Assembly (NCBI GenBank): GCA_963693305.1
Contig: OY855908.1
Coordinates: forward strand, 27,730,305-27,794,304
Length of the DNA stretch: 64,000 nucleotides
DNA from: Meandrina meandrites
Lineage: Eukaryota > Cnidaria > Anthozoa > Scleractinia > Meandrinidae
Reading direction: 5' to 3'
Under the pieces are notes generated by a model. That model saw only the letters and a list, made by a program, of their open reading frames with translations, was not told the origin of the DNA and ran no database searches. A program made the translations under genes and the position numbers. The first letter of the stretch is position 1, and the number at the start of each line of letters is the position of its first letter. This document shows positions 12,601 through 24,300 of the stretch, piece after piece.

Positions 12601-15297
12601 TGACAGTATAGCTGGGTGGCAATTCCTACTAAACCATCTAATTATTATGTAGGGATCAAAGTACAACTGCTTGAATTAATCGCTTGATTTTATTTCTGAC
12701 AGCTGAGTGTAATTCTTGCGTAGAGGAAGACGCGGTTGGTTGCAACAAAAATCAGCAGACTCAGTATTGTGGTGCAAGTGATCATTCACTTGGCACAACA
12801 CATTGTGCCTCTGCGGTCGGTAAATTTCGGAACAAGACTGGAAATGTTATAAATGGTTTTTATCGAGGATGCATTGACTGTGCAGGTACGTAACTCAGCC
12901 TTTGAATTTGCGCAAATTTAGATTTAGGACCCTCCCTTATAGCTATTTTGAGAGTGGCACAAATTTCGGTTTGGGGGGAGGGGAAGGGGGAAGGGGGAAG
13001 GGTCGCTACGTTCTTCAAACGTGGACCTATAATTGGCCAATTCAACACAATAACATCCCGAGAGTGGCGAAACAGAAACATTCTTTTGAAATCACACCAC
13101 AATTCATCGTCTTCTTGTTCATTTTTACTTACACTATTTATGGCATTGTGAACCGCTTGAACGAATGGTTAGAGGTATTTCTTTAGGCGTATCAGCAATT
13201 GTTGCTTAGTGTATTTTGCTCTTAATTAGGATCCCGAAGAGCAAACATTTGTTAACGTTGTTTCGTTCTTTTCTTGCTGTGTGTTGTAAGGCACCAAACA
13301 AAAGAGCGCTGTATGCCTAAGTGGTATACCACGTCAATGCATTATTCTGGTTCCCTTGGCGTGAAGGGACTAAGAGTATTTTTAGCTACCCCCACATCGA
13401 CGGGATGCCTGTTGATCGCACGGTTACCACCTCAGCATCGAATACGCCGATACACAGCTGCATGGAGAGAGGCACTGTGGGAGTTAAGTGTCTTGTCCAA
13501 GAACACAACACTGAGACCACGGCTAAGGCTCAAATCCGGACGCTCCTTATCGGTCCAATGCGCTGGCCATTAGGCTACCACGCTTTATTGAACCTCGCAA
13601 TAATAACCTATTGGCCTTTTTCTGTGGAACATCAATTGATTTAACTTGTTCTCTATCGATTGTTTCAGATAAAAAGGCTGCCTGCGCGGCTATTGGTGGC
13701 GCTCTTAAAGCGCGTGAAGGATGGTCCTTGGAGAAGTGTGAGATCGAGTGCTGCACTGGTAACAAGTGTAACACCCAGACCCCAACACTGTCGGAAGCTA
13801 CGGCAATACCTGTGTTTTTGCCCCCAGGTACGGTAAAACAAATTGCACAATTTTACCGTTGTTATTGTTTGAATGACTATTAGTCAGGATACCTAACGGG
13901 ACGTTTCGGTGAAACGTCTGTTCGGAAGGCCTTTAATCACCTCAGACTTTCTTTGGTGCAGTGACACCTCAAACTTTCGAGATATGCACGGGAAATGCAA
14001 TGTCTGTTGCTTTCGGAGAGGAAATGTAATTTTAACCATTTCTGAGTACCAATTCCATTATAACCAATACGAGAGAATGGGTTTGACGTTGTTTACCCCT
14101 TGCCACACGTCCGAAGATATTGTCATGTTATGGGTAGCCTGGTTTCCAGGACCTTCTCCGCGTTCAAAATAGCCAATGAAAGTCGTATATTATTATTACT
14201 GTAGTTCTAAGTTAAACAAAATAACAGGAAAACAAACAATTATAGACTATCCAAACGTCTAATGATTGTTTTTTGTAACACAAGTGATCTTTTACGTTAG
14301 ACATGACAAGGGGGATAAAGCGAAGTGAAATGAACCTTTTCTCGCCTACAAAAAGGATTTTTCTTAGTTCCTCTGACTGACCAAATCCAATGCTTTTTGT
14401 TTGTTCTTTTTTTTTAATTTATTTATTGATTGATTGATTTCAGTACAAGCACGTTTACAAATTACAAGACTAAATGGTTTTTACGTGACGTCATCAAAAT
14501 TCTAAAAACCAGAATCGTAGGACCCCTGAGTTTTTATCCTTCACTGGCTATTAGACATCCCTAATAAAGGTTTTTAGCTTGATAGCAGCCGCCGTCGTTA
14601 AGATAGACTATTTTGAATTTCGGAATTTCACGCTACACGACATCAAGATGTCCGCCAGAAGGCTGTTACGTACGCTTAAAAGAATGCCTCATCCTGTGGT
14701 TTTTAACAGTCAGGACAGTTGAGGTTTTGCGAGAAGTGTTTATGTGAATGTTTACTTGTTCATGAGAGTGATCTACCTGCCTTATATAGCTGAAGTAAAT
14801 TCCAGATGTTTTCATTAATTTCCGGCCGCCATGTTGGTTACCATCTGCATGGGCACCAAGATGGCGTTTTCATACTGTGCTCTGTAAATTTGTGTGAAAC
14901 ATTTTGACGAGTAACTCGAGTACAAACCCGACACGTGGACAAACAGAATATCTAGTAACTTTCTACAGCCTATAATATTCTTGAGTTTTTTTCACTCGGT
15001 AGTTTTGGATTTATTTTTTTGCAGCATGACAGTGAAAACCAGCAATACAAATCGCTATACAGGTTCTTCACAATATTTACCATTACTCAAGAATATTTAC
15101 TTTTCACTTTTCGTACTTTAATATTTACTGTTAGCTATTAACTATTTACTTTTCCTGCTTTGCAATATGCTTACCGATGCTTTTTGATAACTCGTGTCCA
15201 TGTGTAATGACTGTAATCATGTAATTCGCATTAGCGGCAAACTAGAACGGCTGTTGTTGTTTTTGTTGTTGATGATGATGATGACGATGATGATGAC

Positions 15298-15380
<83 letters not shown>

Positions 15381-18367
15381 CGACGCTTGTAGGTTACCTC
15401 ATCAGTTAACATGCACCTTTGAATAATTTCTTTATTTACCTTTTTACAGCTGATGGTGCAAGTTTACAGTGCCATTATTGTGTAGATAGTTCTGGAGGTT
15501 CATGCGACCGTAATCAATTGCAAACCCAAGTTTGTAAAGATGATCGAGATTCGCTTGGCACAAGGCAGTGTTTTTCTGCTGTGACTCAATATCGAAGCCA
15601 GGATGGATATCTCAAGAATGGAGCCACCCGCGGATGCATTGACTGCACAGGTAAAAAATAATCTTTACTTGAAAACGACAGCGAGAACTCGCTTGCATAA
15701 TTCTATTCTCTTTCGCTTCGCTCAGCCAAAGGACGCAAACAACACAACAGTTTGTGGAGGGAGTGGCAAGCGTTCGAGTTTATTACATCAGTGGAATACA
15801 GATATAGTATAAGGCACTGAAGTAAGCTAAGTATAAACAACAACGTATTCAGCATACCAAGATGTCTGAGAAGGGTATCTGTCCGCTATTATCAGGTTCA
15901 ATGGTAAAGGCTATCTTTGGGTCAATTGAGTTAAGAGTGTCATGAAAGGATGCGACAGAATGTTTCTTTATTATCACAAAAGTATCGTCGACTTAACGCT
16001 GCCAGATTTTTGGAGGTGTCGAGGAGGCAGTGATGGCTGTTTCCTCGATTATCTCCATGCAGAGATTTGCAACGACAGGGCTAACAGGGCTACCCATTGC
16101 GCAACCATGAATCTGTTTGTAGATGGAATCATTGTAAACGAAATGGTTGTTTGAGAGAGTAAAATCCAGAAGAGAAACAATATCATTAGTAGTGAGGCTG
16201 ATTCTTAGATGTAAAGTTGTATCTTCATTGACTTTTTCTCTGATGTATTCGCAAGCCTTCTTAACTGGGATGGCAGTAAAGAGTGAGACGACATCAAAAG
16301 AAAGGTTCTAACATCGCCTGGTTGAACGACCATTCCATCGACTTTGACAGTGCTCGCGTGATTAACAAGGGAAATTTCCGCGTTAGAAAAACTTTGGAAT
16401 CCTGGCACACAGCAATTACGAACCATGCTGACAATAATGCGAAGCAATTGCCAAGATAATATTCAATTTTATTTTAACCTCAAATTAACATTTTTACTCG
16501 CACACAAGCATTTCTATTGTTTTTATTATAATTTCGTTTTTTCACACTTTTTATAGTATATATTTCAACGTTCGCGCTTATTTATTACTTGGTAAAGACT
16601 ACAGACTGGTAGTCGAAAGCTCGTTTTTTAACAAAAAAAAGTTTTAACCAGAGATCGCTTTTTCTATTTTTTAGCAAATGTCTTATCCTGGTTACTCATC
16701 TATTTTTAAAAGTATAAAATTCCAACTGTTACAGGCTACAGGGAAAAGACAAACTAAGTTAAGAAAAATACATACTGTTATATACAAAAATATGAAAAAA
16801 TAACCTCGAGTAAACTGGTCGGCGTCAAGTGGTGTGATATAATACAAGGGGTGGTTTATAAAGGAGCTGGAGATCCCAATGGGAATTATGCAATACACAC
16901 CGATTAACAACTGAAAGAAATACATTTGTTTAACTGTACTTTGAGAGCAAGAAATCGATAAGTTTTAAAACGTTTGCCTGGCTAGTTTATCAGGCCGGGG
17001 TTTAACTCCAGTTTCCATAGCATAAATCAACTGCGACACCCCTGCATGGGAGGCTATAGTCCCGCGCAGGTTGCTCAAAAAAATTGCTGGTATCAATTTA
17101 CACTCTCGGCCAGGCCTCGGCTCGAAGCCGGGTCGCTCGATTCCCGAGAAACGTTTCACTGAACTACTGAGTCTCTTGAGGAAATGTCTTGAAGTGAAAT
17201 ACATGCGTTCTCAAAACAAACAAGGAGCTATTTCAAAAAGAAATAGTGTTTCGTTTCCAGATCGCGGAAGGATAACAATGACAAGGAACTTCCTAATCTG
17301 CCCTTCTGTGCCAGCAAACACGACACACGCGAAGGCATCGCGACTTTGTTTGCGCTTCCAAGCGCTCTCATTAGTGGGAATTTTGTTCTTTCTCAGAATA
17401 TTGCTAGAATTTTTATTTACCCCCACTGTGTAAATACTTCACATCGAATCCAAAACAATACCGTTTTTTTTTTTTTCAGATGAAAAAACTGCTTGTGCTG
17501 CTGTTGGCGGTCTCCTTAAAGAACGACAAAATTGGAACGTTGCGCAGTGTGAAATTGTGTGTTGTACTCGCAATAAGTGCAATACTCAAAACCCAACACT
17601 ACCGTACCCAGGGAGTGGAGGTGTGTGCTCAGTTTTTTGTATTATTTTATAAACTTGTTATATAAAAGTAATTCCCTCCTGCTAGTTTAAGACTAGAATT
17701 AACGAAATTTGAAGAAGTGATGTCATTGTGTTATTTCTTTGCATAGATTGTTAATATGCATGAAATAAAAATGTATCATACATAATGTCGTAGAAAGAGT
17801 AAATGATGAAAGTGGAATTCATTTCAAGGGAAGCCATTTCTTTCTTCGTTTTTGTTTTCATAAAGTTATTGCGCGCTACGAAAGGCTAAAAGAAAGGTCG
17901 GCTACTGTAAAACAAAATGTGTCCAAACAGTGGCAATTTTTGAGCTTTTCAAGTAAAAGAAAAGAACGTCGGGTAACAAAACTTCATAGTACTTGGCTCA
18001 ACCAAATGGAGATAAGGACACACATATCTGCTGCGTTTCAGTGTACACGTAACAACGATTCAATTTTTGCGCATAACTCACTTGCTCGTCAGTACGAATA
18101 ACCTGTGTGTCAGTTGACTCTTGGTTAGCCTGTTCAAGGCTCCTGGACGATCACTTGAGACAAAAGACTGCCGGCTACTTTCTTTTTAACTTTAATGGTG
18201 AAAATTTGGTTTTACTTACAGGTTCGCGGGCTTCAACAGTTAAACCGGGATCAAAGCCAACGCTAAAGCCAACTGAAGCATCTGGCCAGGAGAGCCAGCA
18301 TGTCTTGTTCAGTGCCGGTGTACTTGCCTTTGCACTTGCCGTTGCTAACATATTCCACCACTTCTAG
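6689..18367 (+). CDS. Gene 1: four-domain Ly6/uPAR (LU) protein with predicted GPI anchor
   Basis: Exons: 6689-6743, 9268-9462, 10048-10203, 10740-10934, 11787-11945, 12703-12885, 13669-13827, 15450-15650, 17480-17620, 18222-18367. Every intron is GT-AG and phase 1, and the joined frame is open for 529 codons. Exon 1 is a signal peptide (MMKVVLYFAIFSF...). Four LU domains follow, each made from two exons: the first has CxxC, then CxxxxxxxC, GTTHC and RGCIDC; the second has AACFALGGALK, KCEIECC and CN. Each domain has 12 cysteines against the 8-10 usual in LU domains. The last exon has a Ser/Thr/Pro/Lys hinge and a hydrophobic tail ending HHF, typical of GPI attachment. The product is probably an extracellular, membrane-tethered three-finger protein; its ligand is unknown. 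A 2.7-kb insertion separates its start codon from the upstream region that holds the gene 2 promoter, so expression is uncertain. LU-type folding rests on cysteine pattern only. Confidence 0.82.
6807..7360. mobile_element. Inverted-repeat element family copy, gene 1 intron 1
   Basis: Begins with a TTCAAACATCGACC-type end, contains ATAATTAAGTTCGGTAGTCG and an ACAGGATGCGAATG block, and ends with an inverted CAACGTTTGAACC. Related copies lie at 21508-22130 and 38042-38616. Confidence 0.55.
8409..8863. mobile_element. GC-rich inverted-repeat element in gene 1 intron 1
   Basis: Ends are CGGAGCTCCT and its inverse AGGAGCTCCG. The interior has GCGCGCGAAGCGCGC and a G-run, unlike the AT-rich surroundings. 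Not seen in gene 2 intron 1. Confidence 0.5.
9480..9720 (+). repeat. SINE-like repeat in gene 1 intron 2
   Basis: Contains GTGCTGTGTTCTTAAG and CAACCCTGCGAAGGATTATA phrases typical of the local SINE family. An equivalent copy sits in gene 2 at 22560-22800. Confidence 0.35.
10530..10601. mobile_element. 72-bp foldback insertion with 9-bp target duplication
   Basis: Inverted ends CAACCTCGTTCCC (10530-10542) and GGGAACGAGGTTG (10589-10601) enclose two direct copies of an AGGGTCTCTCTCTCCCC run. Flanks are CGGTAGAAT at 10521-10529 and 10602-10610. The gene 2 intron has a single CGATAGAAT at the same point. Confidence 0.7.
11463..11640 (+). repeat. tRNA-derived SINE in gene 1 intron 4
   Basis: Pol III A-box-like TGGCATGGTGGCCTAATGG, then TGGACTCCGGATC, GAGCAAGACACGATCTCACA and a GGGATAAGCTCCGA tail. 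Shared with gene 2 at 24655-24840. Confidence 0.5.
13290..13590 (-). repeat. SINE-like repeat, reverse orientation, gene 1 intron 6
   Basis: Ends in GCGCTGGCCATTAGGCTACCA, the inverse of the local SINE head, with GTGTCTTGTCCAAGAACACA inside. Shared with gene 2 at 26290-26590. Confidence 0.45.
15269..15380 (+). repeat. (GAT)n/(ATG)n microsatellite in gene 1 intron 7
   Basis: About 110 bp of near-pure GAT repeat produces an artificial poly-Met frame. The gene 2 copy (27290-27346) is shorter and interrupted by GTT units. Confidence 0.9.
15880..16460 (-). pseudogene. Penelope-like reverse transcriptase relic
   Basis: Read on the minus strand, this encodes parts of a Penelope-type reverse transcriptase: DVVSLFTAIPVKKACEYIR, then CAMGSPVSPVVANLCMEIIE, then VDDTF (the catalytic xxDD box) and a SIDPKIAFTIE segment. 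The residue before VDDTF is a stop, and the upstream part is frameshifted, so it is dead. It lies in gene 1 intron 8 and has no counterpart in the much shorter gene 2 intron (27616-28396). Confidence 0.75.
17222..17412. repeat. Dispersed repeat also found inverted upstream of gene 3
   Basis: About 190 bp including GAAATAGTGTTTCGTTTCC and GCAAACACGACACACGCGAA. Its reverse complement lies at about 37855-38020. Confidence 0.55.
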
Positions 18368-18522
18368 AAATGCAGAAGAATACTAAACCGCCGTGTATGC
18401 TACTAACTGAAAGTATGGTGTACTCTTGTATTAGGGCTGCGTAGTTTTAGTAACTTGAAAACTTCAAAGTATCAGTGACTGCAGGCATAGCTACGCGTCA
18501 GCATGTGGTCAACGTTATAAGT

Positions 18523-18528
18523 AATAAA
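18523..18528 (+). terminator. Polyadenylation signal of gene 1
   Basis: AATAAA about 155 bp after the stop codon, in a stretch conserved with gene 2. Confidence 0.55.
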
Positions 18529-18554
18529 GAGTTTCTTTTTTGCACAAACATTAC

Positions 18555-18835
18555 AAAGACAGAGCGACTTGTGAGTGTCCAAGAAAGAGAGACTTGTCTG
18601 TGTCAAAGACAGAGAAAGATTTTCGAGTGTTAAATGACAGGGAATGACACGTGACTGTCATACAGAGAAGGAAGGTATCAAAGGCAGAGAGGCTTGTTGG
18701 TGTCAAAAACAGAGGGAGTCTTGCGAGTGTAGAGACAGAGAGAGACTTGTGGGTTTCAAAAAAAGGGAGGGGTTTGTGAGTGTCAAGGCAGAGAGAGACT
18801 TCCTAGTGTAAGACAGACGGACAGACAGACAGACA
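18555..18835. repeat. Degenerate short tandem repeats after gene 1
   Basis: Irregular copies of an AGAGACTTGTGAGTGTCAA unit, ending in a short (GACA)n run. Matches 29461-29650 after gene 2. Confidence 0.65.
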
Positions 18836-19111
18836 GACTATGCACAGAATTTCTTCAATTACAGTAAATTGTTTTCCAAGAAAACCGTGGTCAATATAAG
18901 TTACAAAAGATTCCAGTTACAAAACAAAAATAAAAAAGAAGTACTAGTCCAAATTGTAGACCGAAAACGCGAGTATTGGCCTTGTCCCAATGGCATGGGA
19001 CAAGTTTTAATTATTATTATTTTTAGAACAAATCGCGCTATCGTGTGTGGTACACGCGCGTACTGCCGCGAGGATTTTCGCGAGGACGTCGCGCGGAGAA
19101 ATATAAACAAA

Positions 19112-19444
19112 ATGGCGTCCAAAATTACCTCTGTGAGTGAAGCAAACATTAGATTTCTTTCATCAGTTTCTATTCCTAATTTACGTCAAGGCCTTCTTGA
19201 GCACTTCTTTGAAAGTAGCTATGACAGTGAGGATGATTCAAGCGATTCGGATGTCTGCAGTAGTATAAATATATCTAAATACCTTGCAGCTCTAGCCTGT
19301 TACAATATGGCCGGACCTATTAGTATCAGTACAATTAATTCCGTTTCAGATAATTGTCTACAGCACAGTTTTCATTTCAATTTCCTATCAAACCGAAAAA
19401 AAGATAAGATCGCTGAATCATTTCTCTCAAAGGACATTCGGTGA
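19112..19444 (+). CDS. Small acidic protein, unrecognised
   Basis: The ATG at 19112 follows a GC-rich stretch and opens 110 codons starting MASKITSVSEANIRFLSS, with an acidic run (YDSEDDSSDSD) at about residues 38-48 and a basic patch near the end (NRKKDK). No signal peptide or membrane segment is evident. The same DNA in unit 1 (about 1145-1295) lacks the first half and is shifted out of frame, so only this copy could be functional. A cysteine-rich reading frame at about 19885-20024 (CERRCDACGRLCKGASRF, ending YELEC) lies downstream after a TTGACAG acceptor-like site and could be a further exon. Whether this is a real gene or a common repeat is unclear. Confidence 0.35.
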   Translation: MASKITSVSEANIRFLSSVSIPNLRQGLLEHFFESSYDSEDDSSDSDVCSSINISKYLAALACYNMAGPISISTINSVSDNCLQHSFHFNFLSNRKKDKIAESFLSKDIR

Positions 19445-21310
19445 ACTTTTCAGAATATAGCTACAAATCCACAGCCCTTTATCAAAGTGGCTCTTCACCT
19501 GTAAAAAAGCAATTGAAACAACCCTAATACTTCTAATATTTATTGTTCAACCGAAATACCCGCCTAAATTAAAAAATTAAGAAGCACCTACATACATGTA
19601 CCTCGAATAAGTTGCAATAAAATGAACTTTCAGTGTACTTCTGAAGCCCACTATGGGGAATGCTGGGAGTAATATGCATTCAGGCGCTTTTCAGCTATAA
19701 ACGATAATCGTTTCCGAGAAAATTACGTCAGAATAAAATTACATACAGCTTGCTGTTTTCTCGGAAAGACACTTCACCCAACATAAACAGAGCCCTGAAA
19801 CAATGACTGCTCTGATCACCTAAATGCACCATTTTGTCGTTGTTTGTTTGTTTGTTTGTTTGTTTGTTTGTTTGTTTGTTTTGACAGAGACTCACAGGTA
19901 TCCCAAGCCCCTTGGTAGCTGTGAAAGACGTTGTGATGCCTGTGGGCGACTCTGCAAAGGTGCATCCCGTTTTGCTAGAACTTCCATCGTTGCCTTTAAT
20001 TGCAAATATGAACTAGAGTGTTAAGTTTCCACAAGATAAATTTTCTTTTGGTTTCCACTTACATTCACTTCGCTTGATTGCCCAACGGGCACTGGGACAT
20101 TTTTTTTTTTTCGCTTTACGTTGACTTCGACGGACTGTGAAAATAAATTGGGACTTCTCGTAGTCTAAGCGGGAACAAAAAATTGGAAGAAAATGAAAAA
20201 ATATGGCAATTATAACGAAACATAATTGCGTTATGTTTCTTGTTAAACTCGCAATTCCGGTTGAAATGCGTATACCTAGCTTTCGGAATCATGAATAATC
20301 TCGTCCCTAGTCGTTCACTTTTCTTATGGTACCAAGAAAGCGGACTCTGTCAGATTTGGAGTTTTTGAGCTTGCCCGGCAGAGTGTTCATTTTCGATTGT
20401 CAGCCAATCAGATTTGACCAGAACCATCGGAAGTCTATGATTTGTCAGAGTCCCCTTTTTTGGTATTGACCAAAAGAAAATCAGGCTCAGGGATCGAGGT
20501 TGAAACTCCTTGGTGTTTTACTTCCACCAATTGTTTTCTGGTGGTAAAACTAATCAAAATCGTTGCTACAACGAAATTCTCGAGAGTCACTCGTTTCGAC
20601 AAGCTTTTGAAAGCTTGCACAGGAACGAAGGCGAGGTATATTATCTAATGGAAGGGCATAACAATCGAATCCGTGTGCCTTGGGATAAGTAATGGGCTTT
20701 TGATACTCTTATATCCTAACTCAGGCCTAGGGAGATAAATGAAGCCTTGATTTATGACGCAGGACTGTGTACACCCTATTTCGTTATTCTGCTGTTCAAT
20801 ATTTTTGCCATTGCGTTATCCTGTATTGCTTTACACATAATTATTGATTGGTAATTTGCAGAATTTGTATTACAAATCAAACTCCGCTCAGTCAGAAGTA
20901 TATAACGCGTGAAACGGGCAGAGATATTTTCACGATATTATTTTTCAGTTCTTATGAGAGACTGGTCAAATAAGTTTAATATCTACACAGCCTTTCCACT
21001 TTCTGCCGTGTTTATAATTTCAAATAAGGAAACTTATCAATTGCAACAAGACAACGAGTTTTGTCAATATATCAGGCTCAGCCTTTTCACTTCCTGTGCT
21101 GTATACATGTATTTGAAAATAAAGAACCTTCCATCAACTGCAACACAATCGCAAACATTTTTCAATATACCAGGCTTAGGGTTTTGAAACACCCAGGAGC
21201 GTTCTGCGCCAGATGCAATGTTCATCGAGACTGGTGTGAGCAAACAATAGACAAAAGACAGCATGTGACTCAAACAATGCAAAAGTAATGCAGATAAAAA
21301 TAGATCGGCT

Positions 21311-21317
21311 TATAAAA
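21311..21317 (+). promoter_or_regulatory. TATA-like box of gene 2
   Basis: TATAAAA lies 68 bp upstream of the gene 2 start codon, in DNA conserved with the upstream side of gene 1. Confidence 0.4.
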
Positions 21318-21384
21318 CTAGCGTGACAAGACAAAGGTTTGTATTTGAATATGCCGTCCACATAAGAATCTCTTCTGCACGAAC

Positions 21385-24300
21385 ATGAAAGTTGCTGTTT
21401 ATTTTGCAATCTTCAGCCTTATTAAGAATGCAGTTGGTAAGTATCTAACTATTTAAATTAAGTTATATAACTAAATGAATATAACGGTTATTTTCCGCTA
21501 GACCCGTTTCAAACAACGACCTTTACATGATGCGCCGACTCTAATCGGTTCGACCCAAATAATTAAGTTCGGTAGTCGAACCTTTTCATGTGCCGAACTC
21601 ATTCTACGCCCAGAGGAAAGCAATAACTTCTCCAGTTCATACATTATGGAGCGGATAAGAACACTGCGCTAGATTGCAGAATACCCGGCCCACTGTTTTG
21701 CTTCTCATTGAATAACAAAAGTGCCTATTGTCTTATGCCTCGTTCTTAAAGCGTTCCGACACATGTAAATAAGTGGGCCGGGTATACTGCAATCGATCCG
21801 AACACTGTTAAATGGGAGGGCATATATATTTGGGGTTAGATAAAATATAGTAGCAGTAGTTTTTGAAGTACAGTCGCCAGGCTTCGGTCAAATTTCTTCC
21901 GGTATCGATTTAACTACTGCCTTTAGCTTCTAGTCTTGTCTTTTGTTTCTCTCTATTATTCCATAGTAAAAGGTGGAACAGGATGCGAATGCAATCCCAT
22001 AATTATTGAGAGTTTGAGCGTTGGAAGCTAAGACAATCTTGGTTGCATGACCACGTTCATGACAGCGCAGTCGCCGATCACAAACCCTCTAAATATACTT
22101 ACAAAACATTACCGTCATTAATGCATTTTTTTTTTTCAAAATTTCCTGGGAGAGGATACCCCGACACCCCCCTACGTTCTCGCGCCTGCGGCGCTCGGAA
22201 TTAAGTGCCGAAGACGCTCATGCGCACCCTCCCTCCCCCACGCAAAATCCTAGCTACGGACCTCTTCATTACACGCGGCAAGTCACGGCTTAAGTCACGA
22301 TACTGTAGTTTGGCCCTTACCTTATTTATTGATTTATTGTCAACGACAGATGCCGGCCCAGCGGAGTGTCACGCTTGCAGTGAGGGAGATGCAGTCGCTT
22401 GCACCGCGAGTCAGGTAAAGCAGACATGTGCTAGAGACCCAAACTCACTTGGCACAACCCATTGCGGCTCAATGCTGGGGAAATTTCAGGACCAGTCCGG
22501 GAGTATTGTGGAAGGCTTTATTCGAGGATGCATTGACTGTGCAGGTAATTAAATTTAAGAATGGTACGTTAGGACTGGGATGGATTGAGAGGACTAACGA
22601 ACGACGGCAACAAATTGGCTTTCTATTCGAGCGGTCCAAGCTAGAGTCCCGGATGCGATCACGGTGCTGTGTTCTTAAGCAAGACACTTGCAATTCTCAG
22701 TACAAGACTAAATGCTTGTTGTCAACCCTGCGAAGGATTATAATCACTTCCAAACGTCGTTGGCACGGCAACCCCCATTGGATAGCGCAATGCTCCCGAA
22801 CGTCTTATGCAGTACGCAAAAATAGACAGCAATCGCGTAGGCATTGTTTTTTTTTTTTTTTTTGCTATGCAACATTGGAAGGGGGGAGGGGGAATTACTA
22901 AATATTTATACGTTTCAAGTGAGAAAAATAACAGCAAATGTACCCAGATTTTGTCACTGGTTGTAGCATCCATTCCAGGGTGCAAGAGAAATAACTCTTG
23001 TCTCCGGCCCCATGCAACGTAAACCGGGTAGTGGGTTACTTGGTTTGACTCAGACTTTACCATCTTTTCCAAAATATAATCTTAGATCATTGTTTTAATT
23101 TATTTTCCAGACAAAAAAGCAGCGTGTTTTGCCCTTGGCGGCGCTCTTAAGGCACAGAAAATGTGGACCTTGAAGAAGTGCGAGATTGAGTGTTGTACTG
23201 ATAACAACTGTAACAGCCAGAATGTGACGCAGTCACAAGCTCCTATATCAGTGTTTTATACAGACGGTAAATACTAAACATTTTAGAAGTAACAAGTCGT
23301 GTATTCACTGCAAGTTGATCACCAGCAACAAAAAAGAGTTCAGCTCAATTAAATTATTCAATGGCACCCCTAAACAAAAGTAACTATGGCGGGAGTGCTA
23401 AAAGGTGCAAGGCTCAAGAAGCGGAAAATCCTCACCGTGAAGTCCGATCAGTCAGACGTCGTGCTTCTGCTGTGCTGAACTTAATTGCAATAGGTTCGAC
23501 TGTAGTGCGGCACAAACACGACTCTGATTCAGCTGTCGTGCCAGAGTCGTGCCAAATTCAGGATTTACTGAAGTCACGTAACAATTAGTCGGCAGTGATC
23601 AAATAAAAATGGCGCCATAACTACCCACGTCAAGATACATTTAATATAATTTATGAATTTTATTTGGCACGGCAGAAGTGCAACGTTTGAGTCGCTGCCG
23701 TGACATAGTCGTGTAGCACGGCAGAGATTGTCGAACTTGATTGCTTTGTCGAACTTAAGTTTTAGTTTGATTCAGACGCCGTACTTCTGCCGTGCTTTTT
23801 TCCTGAATTCAGTTTGGTACGTTAGAAGCACGACGTCTGACGTCTGACGTCCTCAGTAAATGTATGAAAGGTAGTTTTGAACCCTTCAAATAGATTTTGT
23901 ATAAAATTTGCAAAAAGTTTCTTTTGTCGATTGGACAAAAAATATCAGACAGAACAACTTTCACTGAGTAAAGTTATTCGCCTCAAAATGTCAAAAATAG
24001 GGTTTGGTTTGACGTTACCATGGCGTCAATTTAGAGCTGCGATAGAATGCCTGAGACCAGTGGCCCATGAGTCATCCTTTGTCCGTATCGTTTTATTTTA
24101 AGAACTATAAACTCCGCAATTTCAGATTGCACGCCGGCATGTGAAGAGCACACAAAGGTCGGCCAAAGCTCTGCTGTGATTTGTTATTAGATATAAATTT
24201 ACTTCGTTTTCCACAGCTGTTTGGACAAAACAGTGCCACGCGTGCACAGAGCGAGATGATGATACTTGCCAGGCAAATCAGCAAAGCCAAACTTGTGCTA

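Larger units (their letters stand above)
1145..18840 (+). repeat. Segmental duplication, unit 1 (contains gene 1)
   Basis: From about 1145 (GTTACAATATGGCCGG) this DNA aligns in order with unit 2 from about 19299: the degenerate exon, intergenic DNA, promoter region, all ten exons, introns, polyadenylation signal and the downstream GTGTC/AGAGACTTG repeats. Unit 1 is longer because of private insertions: the 2417 minisatellite, the 3882-6623 element, the 8409-8863 element, the 72-bp foldback at 10530, and the Penelope relic. The order of shared and private insertions dates the duplication before those events. Confidence 0.75.

Noticed and set aside
15194..15409. Poly-methionine reading frame
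   Set aside because: Produced by a (GAT)n microsatellite inside an intron.
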